Positions 19,486-29,300 of a stretch of DNA of 39,063 nt are shown piece by piece. The stretch is taken from NCBI GenBank assembly GCA_002254365.1, contig NIUT01000158.1, forward strand, positions 1 to 39,063, in the 5' to 3' direction. Positions within the stretch are counted from its first letter, which is position 1; each line of letters starts with the position of its first letter. A program made the translations under genes and the position numbers. Origin of the DNA: Nitrospira sp. UW-LDO-01 (GTDB taxonomy: Bacteria; Nitrospirota; Nitrospiria; Nitrospirales; Nitrospiraceae). Below the pieces are notes generated by a model. It was not told the DNA's origin. It saw nothing but the letters and a program-made list of their open reading frames with translations, and searched no databases.

Positions 19486-21014
19486 GCCTGCGTGCTCTCA
19501 GACTTCAGCGAACGATTAATCAGGAACTGGATCAACAGTCTCGTCCCAATGCCAGTCGGACCTTTGGGAATGTACGCGCGTTCCCGCTCGCTCCAATCGG
19601 TACTGGCGATATCGAGGTGTACCCACGGATAGTCGCCCACGAATTTGCTGAGGAACAGGGCAGCGGTGATCATCCCGCCGCCACGCCCACCGATATTTCG
19701 CATATCGGCGACATCGCTTCGGAGTTGCTCGAAGTATTCCTCCCACAACGGCATTTCCCACACCCGCTCTCCGGCTCGGAGCCCGGCGCTCGTGATCGCA
19801 TCCTTCAACTTCGTATCGGTGCCGAACATGCCGATCGCGAATTGTCCCAGGGCGACCACGCAGGCCCCGGTCAGTGTTGCGATGTCGATGAGTGCGGCCG
19901 GTTTAAATCGGGTGGCATAGGCCAAGCCGTCCGACAGAATCAACCGACCCTCAGCATCCGTGTTTTGGACCTCCACGGTTTTTCCAGAGAGCGTGGTGAC
20001 CACGTCTCCAGGACGCATGGCACGACCACCGGGCATGTTCTCCGCTACCGGAAGGATGCCGATGAGGTTGAGGGGTAATTTCAGACGGGCCGCTGCGCGT
20101 ACGGTGGCTAGAACCTCAGCTCCGCCGGTCATGTCGGCTTTCATTTGCTCCATGTTCTCAGCTGGTTTGAGGGAGATCCCTCCCGTATCGAACGTGATGG
20201 TCTTACCAACCAGGACCACCGGGCGATCGTCTTTCTTTTTGGATCCGTGGTACTGGAGAACAATGAATTTAGGTGGTTCGTGGCTGCCCTTCGCAACGCC
20301 AAGCAACGCACCCATCCCGAGCCGCTCCATCTCTTTTTGTTCCAGGATCTTGAGGCTGACCCCGGCATCCTTTGCTACGGCCTTCGCCTCGCTGGCAATC
20401 TTGGTTGGGGTCATCACGTTCGAAGGATGGTTGCAGAGGTCACGAACGAAGACGGTGGCTTCAGCGGTCGCGATCCCACGGCGGATACCCTCAGAAACGG
20501 AGTTCAGAGAGCTTTTCTGCGAGACCAGTATGGTCATGGCGGTGACGTCCTTGCCCGTCGGCTTCTCACTACGATAGGACGTGAACTGATAGCTTCCTAA
20601 GATCGCTCCTTCGGTCAGGGTCTGGGACAAGTCGCTCAGTGAAGCCCCGTGTGGTATGGCGCTCGGCAGCGTCACCGTAAAGGATCCGGCTTTTGATTGG
20701 CGAACCCGTTTGACGGCATACCCCATGGCTTGGCGAATCTTTTCCAAGCTGAGTTGATGTGGCTTTCCAAGGCCCGCTAAAACCAGACGCTTCGTTGGAA
20801 GCTTTCCATGGGTGTGAAGCAAGAGGACCTCTTGAGCCTTCCCCTCGAACTCCCGTGATCGCAGGAGGTCACGAAGTGATCCACCAAGGGCTCGATCCAA
20901 CGAAGCTCCATCGGGGGATGAGAGGATGTCATCCTCGCAGAGTAGGATGACGAGCGCTTCTGTACGGTCGGTATCGACGCGTCCCTGTTTGGCGTGAACC
21001 CGCATGATATTCAT
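19482..21014 (-). CDS. pepA: leucyl aminopeptidase (M17)
   Basis: VGKTITFDTGGISLKP...MKADMTGGAEV...NTDAEGRLILSDGLAYA M17 signatures; overlaps nagZ start by 4 nt. Confidence 0.95.
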   Translation of the reverse strand: MNIMRVHAKQGRVDTDRTEALVILLCEDDILSSPDGASLDRALGGSLRDLLRSREFEGKAQEVLLLHTHGKLPTKRLVLAGLGKPHQLSLEKIRQAMGYAVKRVRQSKAGSFTVTLPSAIPHGASLSDLSQTLTEGAILGSYQFTSYRSEKPTGKDVTAMTILVSQKSSLNSVSEGIRRGIATAEATVFVRDLCNHPSNVMTPTKIASEAKAVAKDAGVSLKILEQKEMERLGMGALLGVAKGSHEPPKFIVLQYHGSKKKDDRPVVLVGKTITFDTGGISLKPAENMEQMKADMTGGAEVLATVRAAARLKLPLNLIGILPVAENMPGGRAMRPGDVVTTLSGKTVEVQNTDAEGRLILSDGLAYATRFKPAALIDIATLTGACVVALGQFAIGMFGTDTKLKDAITSAGLRAGERVWEMPLWEEYFEQLRSDVADMRNIGGRGGGMITAALFLSKFVGDYPWVHLDIASTDWSERERAYIPKGPTGIGTRLLIQFLINRSLKSESTQA

Positions 21015-21110
21015 TGGCTCTCCTTGGTGAATATGAACGATTAACCGCTATCAGCCCTTGAGAGTTCGTGGTCGTAATAGGTCTGGCATTCCGATGGTCC
21101 AGGGGATCCC

Positions 21111-21812
21111 TCACACACCTCTCATCTCGGGTGCCCAAATATGTTTGTGCAATTGGAGTTGAAGACGAGCACTGAGGCGATCTGCGAGCAGCCATTCTGC
21201 TAACTGGCGAGGATCGAGTGTCCCGAACACCGGACTGAAGAGGATTGGGCAGCGATCGGTCAAATGGAATTGTTGGAGAATGTCTTTTGCCCATTCATAG
21301 TCGGTGCGATCTTGAATGACGAATTTCACTTCATCTCGCGGTCTCAGCCGCCTCACATTCGGCCAGTGCATGCGGTCTGTCATACCACTTCCTGGGCATT
21401 TCACATCCAGAATGATACGAACGGATGGATCGACGGTGCTGGTATCGACTGCGCCACTCGTTTCAAGCAGGACGGTGAAGCCGTCGTGGCACAATCGATC
21501 TAACAGAATCGTCGTTTCCGCTTGTGCCAAGGGTTCGCCTCCCGTCACCTCGACCAAGGGGCACCCATACGAACGAACTTTCCCAAGAATGTCCTCGATG
21601 GATTGGTCTGTTCCTCCAAAGAATGCATACGCTGTGTCGCACCAGGTGCAGCGAAGCGGACAGCCGGTGAGGCGCACAAACACGCAGGGTAATCCAGCAA
21701 AGGTTGATTCCCCTTGAATGCTATGAAAGATTTCGGTGACGCGCATGAACAACGTGTGGGCTAACTCATGATGGACGTGGTGATTCGCCGAAGAGGGAGT
21801 ACCTCCGGTCAT
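21111..21812 (-). CDS. queE: 7-carboxy-7-deazaguanine synthase (radical SAM)
   Basis: MRVTEIFHSIQGESTFAGLPCVFVRLTGCPLRCTWCDTAYAFFGG; CxxxCxxC cluster. True start 21812 or 21746. Confidence 0.92.
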   Translation of the reverse strand: MTGGTPSSANHHVHHELAHTLFMRVTEIFHSIQGESTFAGLPCVFVRLTGCPLRCTWCDTAYAFFGGTDQSIEDILGKVRSYGCPLVEVTGGEPLAQAETTILLDRLCHDGFTVLLETSGAVDTSTVDPSVRIILDVKCPGSGMTDRMHWPNVRRLRPRDEVKFVIQDRTDYEWAKDILQQFHLTDRCPILFSPVFGTLDPRQLAEWLLADRLSARLQLQLHKHIWAPEMRGV

Positions 21813-21822
21813 CAAGATTCGT

Positions 21823-22503
21823 TCAGGGCCACTTGACAACCGGCCAGTGATGACGACGGGCGATAGCATCCATTCCCCGAATCGGATTGACCACGGTCGG
21901 ATGTCCTACGGCGCGGAGGAGGTCAATGTCTCCCGGACTATCGCCATACGCGTAGCATTGGGATAAATCCAATGTGAGGTCTTGGGTCAACCGATCGATC
22001 AGCTGACGTTTTCCCGCTCCATATGGGAGTGGAGGCACAAGCAAACCCGTATAGAGGCCCTGCTGCTGCTCCAACCGGCTGGCAAAACAGCGATCCACTT
22101 GAAGTGCGTCTGCGACAGGGGCGATCAGAAAGTCGAGCGATCCGGTCACGAAAATGATGGTATGGCCTGCCCGGCGGTGTTCATCAAGCTTACGCATCGC
22201 GATTGCCGAGACACGAGGACAGAGCTCTTCCCGACAAAATTCTTCACCCAGGGGTTCGATCACCTGGGAAGGTTTCCCGGCCAAGTACAGCTTCCGTTGG
22301 CGGAGAGGATGGAGCGATAAGGGAGGAATGTGCCGCAAGAGCCACGCAACGCTGTCTCGAGCTTCAGGCCAACCGACAATCCCCCGACGCCATAGCCAAC
22401 GGAAGAACCTCAACTCACTTGCTTCGCCGGGTAAAATTGTATTGTCGACATCGAAAAATGCAGCAACCGTAGAAGCAAGGTCTCGTTGATCAGTCTGTAT
22501 CAT
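21823..22503 (-). CDS. HAD-IB family phosphatase (SerB-like)
   Basis: AAFFDVDNTILPGEASELRFFRWLWRRG motif I, FVTGSLDFLIAPVADAL motif II, YAYGDSPGDIDLLRAVG motif III. Confidence 0.9.
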   Translation of the reverse strand: MIQTDQRDLASTVAAFFDVDNTILPGEASELRFFRWLWRRGIVGWPEARDSVAWLLRHIPPLSLHPLRQRKLYLAGKPSQVIEPLGEEFCREELCPRVSAIAMRKLDEHRRAGHTIIFVTGSLDFLIAPVADALQVDRCFASRLEQQQGLYTGLLVPPLPYGAGKRQLIDRLTQDLTLDLSQCYAYGDSPGDIDLLRAVGHPTVVNPIRGMDAIARRHHWPVVKWP

Positions 22504-22558
22504 GCGAGTGTCACGGAGACGTGAATTGAGAGGGCAATTCTACCGGACGATTCGTTCA

Positions 22559-22588
22559 TTGACAAGAATTTTGGGCTACTTCTATAAT
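22559..22588 (+). promoter_or_regulatory. consensus sigma70-type promoter upstream of tRNA-Leu(GAG)
   Basis: TTGACA-N18-TATAAT, both hexamers exact. Confidence 0.7.
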
Positions 22589-22761
22589 GCAGCCTCCTTT
22601 TCCCTCGTGTGCTGACTTGGGGGCTTCACCGCAGGGTTCGTGATACGAGCCTGCGAGAAGGCCAGGGTGAGTGAAATCCCATGACGGATGTTTCATGGCC
22701 GTCACGCGGTTGAGCACCCCAAGAACATGGTGGCAGGCCGCGTTGAAACTTCCTGCTGAGT

Positions 22762-22845
22762 GCCGAAGTGGTGGAATGGCAGACACGCACGTTTGAGGGG
22801 CGTGTGGCGCAAGCCGTGCGGGTTCAAGTCCCGCCTTCGGCACCA
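22762..22845 (+). tRNA. tRNA-Leu(GAG)
   Basis: GCCGAAGTGGTGGAATGGCAGACACGCACGTTTGAGGGGCGTGTGGCGCAAGCCGTGCGGGTTCAAGTCCCGCCTTCGGCACCA; anticodon loop TTGAGGG. Confidence 0.95.
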
Positions 22846-22864
22846 TAAGATTCTTCGTCGTAAA

Positions 22865-22884
22865 GTTCAGGGCACTCCCTGAAC
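22865..22884 (+). other. perfect 8-bp inverted repeat downstream of tRNA-Leu
   Basis: GTTCAGGG-CACT-CCCTGAAC, 19 nt after the tRNA CCA; no T-tract follows. Confidence 0.6.
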
Positions 22885-23201
22885 CGCCAACGGTGCTTGG
22901 GCTTCAGATCACTCGTATAGGCCGATTGACCGAGTCGCTTCCTAACCCACGGCTTCTCCTGAATTGGTTCTTGCCTCGATAGTATCGGACGACTTCGAAT
23001 TTCCATACAACCTAACCTACCGCATCCACGCATGGTTCCTTCGTATGGAGTAACTGGCACCTCTAGCGCGGGTACGAACGGTACTGGTGAGAAGGGATCG
23101 CCCCAATCCTGTCTCTGGTAACAGTGCTGCCCAGGCTTCTTGCCTTAGAAGCGAATCATTCCTGATGTGAGGTGCCGTTAGGATCTAGACTTTCAGCTCT
23201 A

Positions 23202-23207
23202 TATAAT
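23202..23207 (+). promoter_or_regulatory. candidate -10 element upstream of kinase 1
   Basis: Exact TATAAT; no good -35 at the expected distance. Confidence 0.3.
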
Positions 23208-23338
23208 AGGACACTGCGGGCCATTTGGGCCTAGCCTTGGTGTGTGTATGATCGGTCATGAGGGTATGTCGTTAACCTTCCTCTACCGCCACCTCAACTA
23301 GTATTCGGCTATCCCATCACGAGACTAAGGAGCTTCAC

Positions 23339-25996
23339 ATGAACGGCCCCCTTCCTCTTGTCGATGTCCTGCGTCAACAAGTTGCTCATCTTGTGCGTGA
23401 ACAGGCCGAGCGAGACACGGTGTTGCATGAGCGAACTCGGCATCTTCGTGTGGCTCAGGCCCTCGCTCATCTGGGTAGTTGGGAGTGGGAAATCGAGAGC
23501 GGGGCTGTTCGGTGCTCGTCTGAGTTGTATCGGATCTTTGGCCGTGAATCTGGGGCAGAGCTGCTGACCTTTGATGGGTTTATCACGGCAGTGTTCTCAG
23601 AAGATCGTGATCGGATCCTGGCCTCTATCAATCAGGCCCTGGGTGGCCGAGCGTCGTATGATGTGGAATATCGGGTCGTGCGTCCAAACGGTGAGGTGCG
23701 GACCATTCATTCCTGCGCAGAGGTTTTGCGTGACGACAATGGAAAGCCCTGTCGCATGTCCGGGTCTGTTCTGGACATCACCGATCGGACACGCATAGCA
23801 GAAACATTGCGCTCCTCGCAGGACAAACTGAGGCAAGCGCTCCACGCATCGGGTATCGGACTGTGGGACTGGAACACGTATACCAACGAGATGGTCCTGT
23901 CAGAGGAATGGAAGCGTCAGCTTGGGTACGACCAGGCGGAGCTTTCAGACTCATTCGAGACGTGGGAAGGTCTGTTGCATCCGGATGATCATGATCGTGT
24001 CGTGGTTTGCTTGCAGGACGCTGTGTGTAAACGTCAGGACGAATATCGCCAGGAATACCGGCTCAGGCACAAAGATGGGACCTATCGATGGATTGAGTCT
24101 CGCGCCGCGTTGGTGACAGAAGCTGACGGTCGCCAGATCCGTTTCCTCGGTTCACATATGGACATTACGGATCGCAAACGCATGGAGCAAGCGGTCCGAG
24201 AGAGTGAAGACCGGTACCGAACGTTGGTCGACCTGTCCCCATCCGGAGTCTTTGTCTTCTGTGAAGGGCGGGCCGTCTACGTTAACCACAGAGGCGCTCT
24301 TCTCCTCGGGGCGAGCGATCCTCCGGAGCTTCTCGGTCGATCCATGTTCGAGTTTCTCCATCCAGACGACCACCACGATATCCATGAACATGCCCGTCGG
24401 GTGCTTGCTGGAAACGGGTCAGTCCATAGCGCGGAACGAACCTATCTCAGGAAAGATGGAACGTCGATTCCTGTTCAAATGGAGGCCGCCAGGATCGTCT
24501 GGAATGGTATCCCCGCCATCATCGTGCTGATCTCCGATGTCACTGAGCGCAAGCAGGCAGAAAAAGCCTTACGGGCGAGCGAGGAGCGGTTTGCTAAAGC
24601 GTTCAAGACCAGTCCCCATCCCATTCTCATCAGTGAGATTGAAACAGGCCGGTTGGTCGAGGTCAACGATGCGGCCAGCCACCTGTTATGTCATCACACG
24701 GAGGAACGGGAAAACCAGATTGTTTCAGAGCTCGAGGTTTTGGGCCCGGCTGAGGAGCAAGTCCGTTTTCGCGAGCGAATGAGAGAGGTTGGGCCGCTCC
24801 GCAACCTGGAGGTGAGTCTCCGGGCCAGCAACGGCGATATCCGCCGCTTCCTCCTGTCGTCGGAGGTCATCGAGTTGAATGGGAAGCCGTGCAGGGTGAC
24901 GGTTGGGGATGATGTCACTGATCGGAAACGAGCTGAAGACGAGTTGCGCCGATCACATGGTTTGTTGCGGCAGGTCATCGATGGCTCACCGAATTTTATC
25001 TTTGCCAAAGATAGGGAAGGGCGGTTTACCATGGCCAACAAAGCGGTTGCTGATTGTTATGGGACAACGGTGCACGATTTGATTGGACAGACGGACGCCG
25101 ATTTTAATCCCCATTGGGATGAGGTGGAGTTTTCCCGCGAGAAGGATCTCGAGGTCATGACGTCTCTGCAGGAATGCTTTGTTGCTGAGGAAAAGTTCAC
25201 GGATTGGTCTGGAGCAACGCGCTGGCTGCAAACCATCAAACGGCCGATTGTCGATGACCAGGGGTGTTTTCATATGGTGCTTGGATCGGCGACAGACATA
25301 ACGGAACGGAAGCGGATGGAAGAAACGCTGCTCCAGCACGAACGGGATCTGAATGCAGCGCTACAGGATCGAGAGCGGATCAGCCAGGACCTGCATGACG
25401 ATATTCTTCAATCAGTTTATGCCGCCGGGCTCGGGTTGGAAGCTTGTCGGTCGATGATGAAGCGGCAACCCGAGTTGACCACAGATCATTTCATGGCGAC
25501 CTTGGAACAGGCCATTGGGCAACTCAACCAGGTCATTGAGAAGATCCGTAATTTCATCTCAGGGCTTGAGGCTCGTGTCATACAAGGTGCGGATTTCATA
25601 GAGGACTTACGAACTATGGTACAGACGATGTGCAGGGCATCGTCCATTCAATGCCGGGTACGGATCGATGACAGGGTCGGGGAGTATTTCTCACCTGAAC
25701 CGGCGGTCCATCTCATCAACATTGTAAGAGAGGCATTGAGTAATGCCCTTCGTCATAGTCATGCCACACGTATTACCGTGTCGTTGCGTCAGTTCCTTGG
25801 ATCAGTCCGCCTGACGGTGACGGATAATGGCATCGGATTCAACCCAAAGTCGGTTCAGGGTGTTGGTCATGGTCTAGAAAATATGACGGCACGAGCGCAC
25901 AAAGCCGGCGGGGTGTTTGCCGTACGATCGGAACCTCACCGCGGGACCAGGGTTCTTCTTGATCTCCCCAAAGATTCCCCAGACTATTCCAATTAA
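23339..25996 (+). CDS. multi-PAS sensor histidine kinase (5 PAS + HisKA_3 + HATPase)
   Basis: Five PAS/PAC units each ending DITDRK/DVTERK; ERISQDLHDDILQSVYAAGLGLEA dimerisation/phosphoacceptor; IVREALSNALRHS...VTDNGIGFN...GHGLENMTARA ATPase boxes; upstream AAGGAG. Confidence 0.93.
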   Translation: MNGPLPLVDVLRQQVAHLVREQAERDTVLHERTRHLRVAQALAHLGSWEWEIESGAVRCSSELYRIFGRESGAELLTFDGFITAVFSEDRDRILASINQALGGRASYDVEYRVVRPNGEVRTIHSCAEVLRDDNGKPCRMSGSVLDITDRTRIAETLRSSQDKLRQALHASGIGLWDWNTYTNEMVLSEEWKRQLGYDQAELSDSFETWEGLLHPDDHDRVVVCLQDAVCKRQDEYRQEYRLRHKDGTYRWIESRAALVTEADGRQIRFLGSHMDITDRKRMEQAVRESEDRYRTLVDLSPSGVFVFCEGRAVYVNHRGALLLGASDPPELLGRSMFEFLHPDDHHDIHEHARRVLAGNGSVHSAERTYLRKDGTSIPVQMEAARIVWNGIPAIIVLISDVTERKQAEKALRASEERFAKAFKTSPHPILISEIETGRLVEVNDAASHLLCHHTEERENQIVSELEVLGPAEEQVRFRERMREVGPLRNLEVSLRASNGDIRRFLLSSEVIELNGKPCRVTVGDDVTDRKRAEDELRRSHGLLRQVIDGSPNFIFAKDREGRFTMANKAVADCYGTTVHDLIGQTDADFNPHWDEVEFSREKDLEVMTSLQECFVAEEKFTDWSGATRWLQTIKRPIVDDQGCFHMVLGSATDITERKRMEETLLQHERDLNAALQDRERISQDLHDDILQSVYAAGLGLEACRSMMKRQPELTTDHFMATLEQAIGQLNQVIEKIRNFISGLEARVIQGADFIEDLRTMVQTMCRASSIQCRVRIDDRVGEYFSPEPAVHLINIVREALSNALRHSHATRITVSLRQFLGSVRLTVTDNGIGFNPKSVQGVGHGLENMTARAHKAGGVFAVRSEPHRGTRVLLDLPKDSPDYSN

Positions 25997-26027
25997 TCCA
26001 AGTGGTTAGAAGAGCATATCCCGGAGG

Positions 26028-26072
26028 CCATACGGATTGGAATTCAGTCTCTGGTTCCATCGATCCGTACGG
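26028..26072 (+). other. long imperfect hairpin between the two kinases
   Basis: CCATACGGATTGGAA - TTCAGTCTCTGG - TTCCA(TCG)ATCCGTACGG: 15 paired positions with a 3-nt bulge and one G-U. Confidence 0.6.
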
Positions 26073-26151
26073 TTCCTGCCGAGTTCCTTCAAAAGTTTCA
26101 GGCCATTTGGATCTAGACTTTCACCCGTGGTCGTAGGAGACTAGCTCCCGC

Positions 26152-26176
26152 TTGGTTCCTGGTGATTAGGAACCAA
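26152..26176 (+). other. perfect 9-bp inverted repeat upstream of kinase 2
   Basis: TTGGTTCCT-GGTGATT-AGGAACCAA. Confidence 0.65.
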
Positions 26177-26305
26177 TAGCCTTGGTCTGAGAGCCTCGGT
26201 TTTTCCGGTACATGCCGCCATTGTGCCCCAGTGTTGCGTCGTGAAGTCGTTGTCGGAACAAGTCGACCGGAGCTTGCGAAAGAGTGTTGAGGGAGGAGTC
26301 CCACT

Positions 26306-29300
26306 ATGAATTCGACCAGTCACCTGGCTGAATTGGATTTGCTGCGCAGGCAGGTCGCCGATCTTTCACGGGAATTAACGGAGCGGGATCAGGCCTTACA
26401 GGAGTTCTCGCGACAGCGAGACGACGAATTACAGGATTTGCGCGAACGTTCGGACATGTTGCGCGCGATCGTTGCCGGGACGGCTGCGGAGACCGGGGAA
26501 GACTTCTTCTCAACTCTCGTGTGCCATCTCAGCTTAGTACTGGGCGTCCAGTATGCTGTTGTTGGGGAGATCCAACACCATCCGGTGAAGAAAATCCGTA
26601 CCCTCGCCGTCTCAGCCAACGGCAATCTTGTCGACAACTTCGAATACCCACTGATGAATACTCCGTGTGAAACCGCGCTGGGTCAGTCCTTTGCCTGTTT
26701 CGAGCGAGATGTCAGGGCGGTGTTCCCACTCTTTGGGCATCTGGCTCAGCTGGGTGTCGAAGGATATTGTGGAGTCCCGCTCAGGGCAAAAGGCGGAGCG
26801 GCCATGGGACTCCTCGTCCTGATGGATACCAAGCCTCTCCGCAATAGCGATCGACTACGATCGCTGATGGCGGTTTTTGCCTCGCGGGCAGCGGCGGAGC
26901 TCCAACGGCGGCACTCCGAAACAATAGTCCAACAACAGCAGCGGCAGTTGCTGGAAGCCCAAGCACGTGCGCACCTGGGGAGCTGGGACTGGTATTTCGA
27001 CAGCGGCATTGTGCGCTGGTCGGAAGAACAATTTCGGATCTTCGGCTATGAACCCGGCCACATGGCTGTCAGCTATGACACCTTTGTGGCCGCTCTGCAC
27101 CCGCTGGATTGTTCGCGGGTGCAGAGCGTAATCGACGCTGTGCTGAAGGGCGGCACAACCTACGACATCGAATGTCGCATCATCCGTCCTGATCGTACGA
27201 TTCGTGCGATCCATTGCCGAGGCGAAGTCTGTCGAGATGTCGACGGTCGTCCTGTTTCTCTGTCGAGCAGTGTGTTGGATATCACCGACCGTCAGTGTGT
27301 TGAGGAGGAACTACGGCTTTCTCAGGAGCGACTCCAACAAGCTCTTCGGGCATCAGGCACGGGGCTATGGAATTGGAACACCGAAACGAATGCGGTGGTT
27401 TTTTCCGAGGAGTGGAAACGGCAGTTAGGCTATAGCGGGAGAGAGCTTGTCGATGCATTTGAGACATGGACAACCTTTCTGCATCCAGACGATCGTGAGG
27501 GTGCCATCGCATATGCCAGGCAATATCAAGCTGCGCCCGATGGCGACTATCGACAGGAGTTTCGTCTGCGGCACAAAGACGGCACCTATCGATGGATTGA
27601 GGCGCGGGCCTCATTCGTAGCAGAACCTGATGGCCGGCGGATCCGTCTCCTTGGATCCCATACCGATATTACCGATCGTAAATTGATGGAGGAGTCGATA
27701 CGGGAGAGTGAAGAACGATACCGGACATTGGTTGAGCTCTCTCCATCCGGTGTTTTTGTCTTCTGTGAAGGACGAGCGGTCTATGTCAATCGAACCGGCA
27801 CCATCTTAATGGGGGCGCGAGAGACTCAGGAGATTCTTGACCGACCGACCTTTGACTTCATCCATCCAGACTATCATCAAGAGGTCCGTGAGAATGTGAA
27901 ACGGCTGCTGAGCGGTGGCGTGTCAGTCCATAGTGCGGAGCGAGTCTATGTGCGGTTGGATGGCACGACGATCCCCGTTCAAGTCGAAGCCGGACGGATC
28001 ACTTGGGACGGCAAGCCGGCCATCCTCGGCATATTCTCGGATATTACCGAGCGGAAACAGGCAGAAGATGCTCTGGCCAATCTGAATGCGACGTTGGAAC
28101 GCCAGGTGAGCGATCGAACGGAGGCGCTGCGCCGGAGTGAAGAACGGTTCAGGCAATTTTTTGACCATGCCCCGAATGTAAAGGCTTTGAAGGATCACAA
28201 CGGCCGCTATTTGTATACCAATCGGCGGTTCGATGAGGTGTTCGGGCTTGCACCCGGTGCGGCCTTGGGACGGACAGATGAGGAGCTATTCTCTCAGGAG
28301 CAGGCCGCACAGTTTCGAGCGAATGATAGAAAAGTTTTGGCCAGCGGCCGTGGACAGGAATTCGAGGAGGTGACGCAGCAGCGGGATGGGCTTCGTGTCA
28401 GTATCGTCGTGAAATTCCCGGTGGCCGATGCCGCTGGTCATCTCTCGGCCATCGGCGTCATCGCTACTGATGTGACCGAGCGCAATCGTACGCAAGAGGC
28501 GTTGAGGGAGAGTGAGGATCGGTGGCAGCAGTTCGCGGAGTCGGTTAGGTCGGCATTCTGGATTGCGGACGTGGGACAGGACGAACGGCAGGTGCTGTAC
28601 GTCAACTCAGCGTTTACCTTTATCTGGGGCATTGAGCGCGAGGAAATCTATCAAAATTGGTCGCTGTGGATTGAATCAATCCATCCGGATGATCGTATGC
28701 GGGTGAAGACCAGCCATGATCGATTTGTCAGTGGTGGGATGACGGCGGTGTTCCATTGTGAGTACCGGATCGTGGGACGGGATGGCCATATCCGCTGGAT
28801 TTCCGATCGACGCGTCCGAATGGCTGGGAGAGAGAATCGCATTGCGGGGATCGCAGAAGATATCACCCACCATAAGCAGCAGTTGGCGTTGATGGCTCAA
28901 ACAGAGGCGATCGGAAAAATCGGGGGATGGCAGTTCGATTTTCTCACAGACCGGCTGTGGTGGAGCGATGAGACGTACCACCTCCATGAAACGACGCCGG
29001 AGATATTCAACCCGACGGTGGAAGCGTCGTTGAATTTTTATACACCCGAAAGCCGTCCGATTATGGCCGAAGCGTGGCTGAATGGGGTGACACAGGGACA
29101 GCCTTGGGATCTCGAGTTGGAGCTACTCACAGGGCAAGGCCGTCGGATTGCGGTGCGTGCAGCCGGCCAGGTCGATGTTCTGGACGGACGAGCAGTTCGG
29201 GCGTACGGAACATTCCAAGATATTACAGAGCGTAAACTGGCGGAGGAAGCGCTCCAGCGGGCACATGATGAACTCGAGCGCAAGGTACTCGAACGTACGG

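Noticed and set aside
19617-20600. Long plus-strand ORFs opposite pepA (153, 205 and 151 aa)
   Set aside because: Antisense shadow ORFs of a clearly conserved gene in GC-rich DNA.
22556-22846. Minus ORF MVPKAGLEPARLAPHAPQTCVS...
   Set aside because: Antisense of tRNA-Leu(GAG) and its leader; spurious.
23051-23176. GGCACCTC...GAGGTGCC and GCTTCT-TGCCTT-AGAAGC repeats upstream of kinase 1
   Set aside because: Short or widely separated; expected by chance at this length, so not reported as structure.
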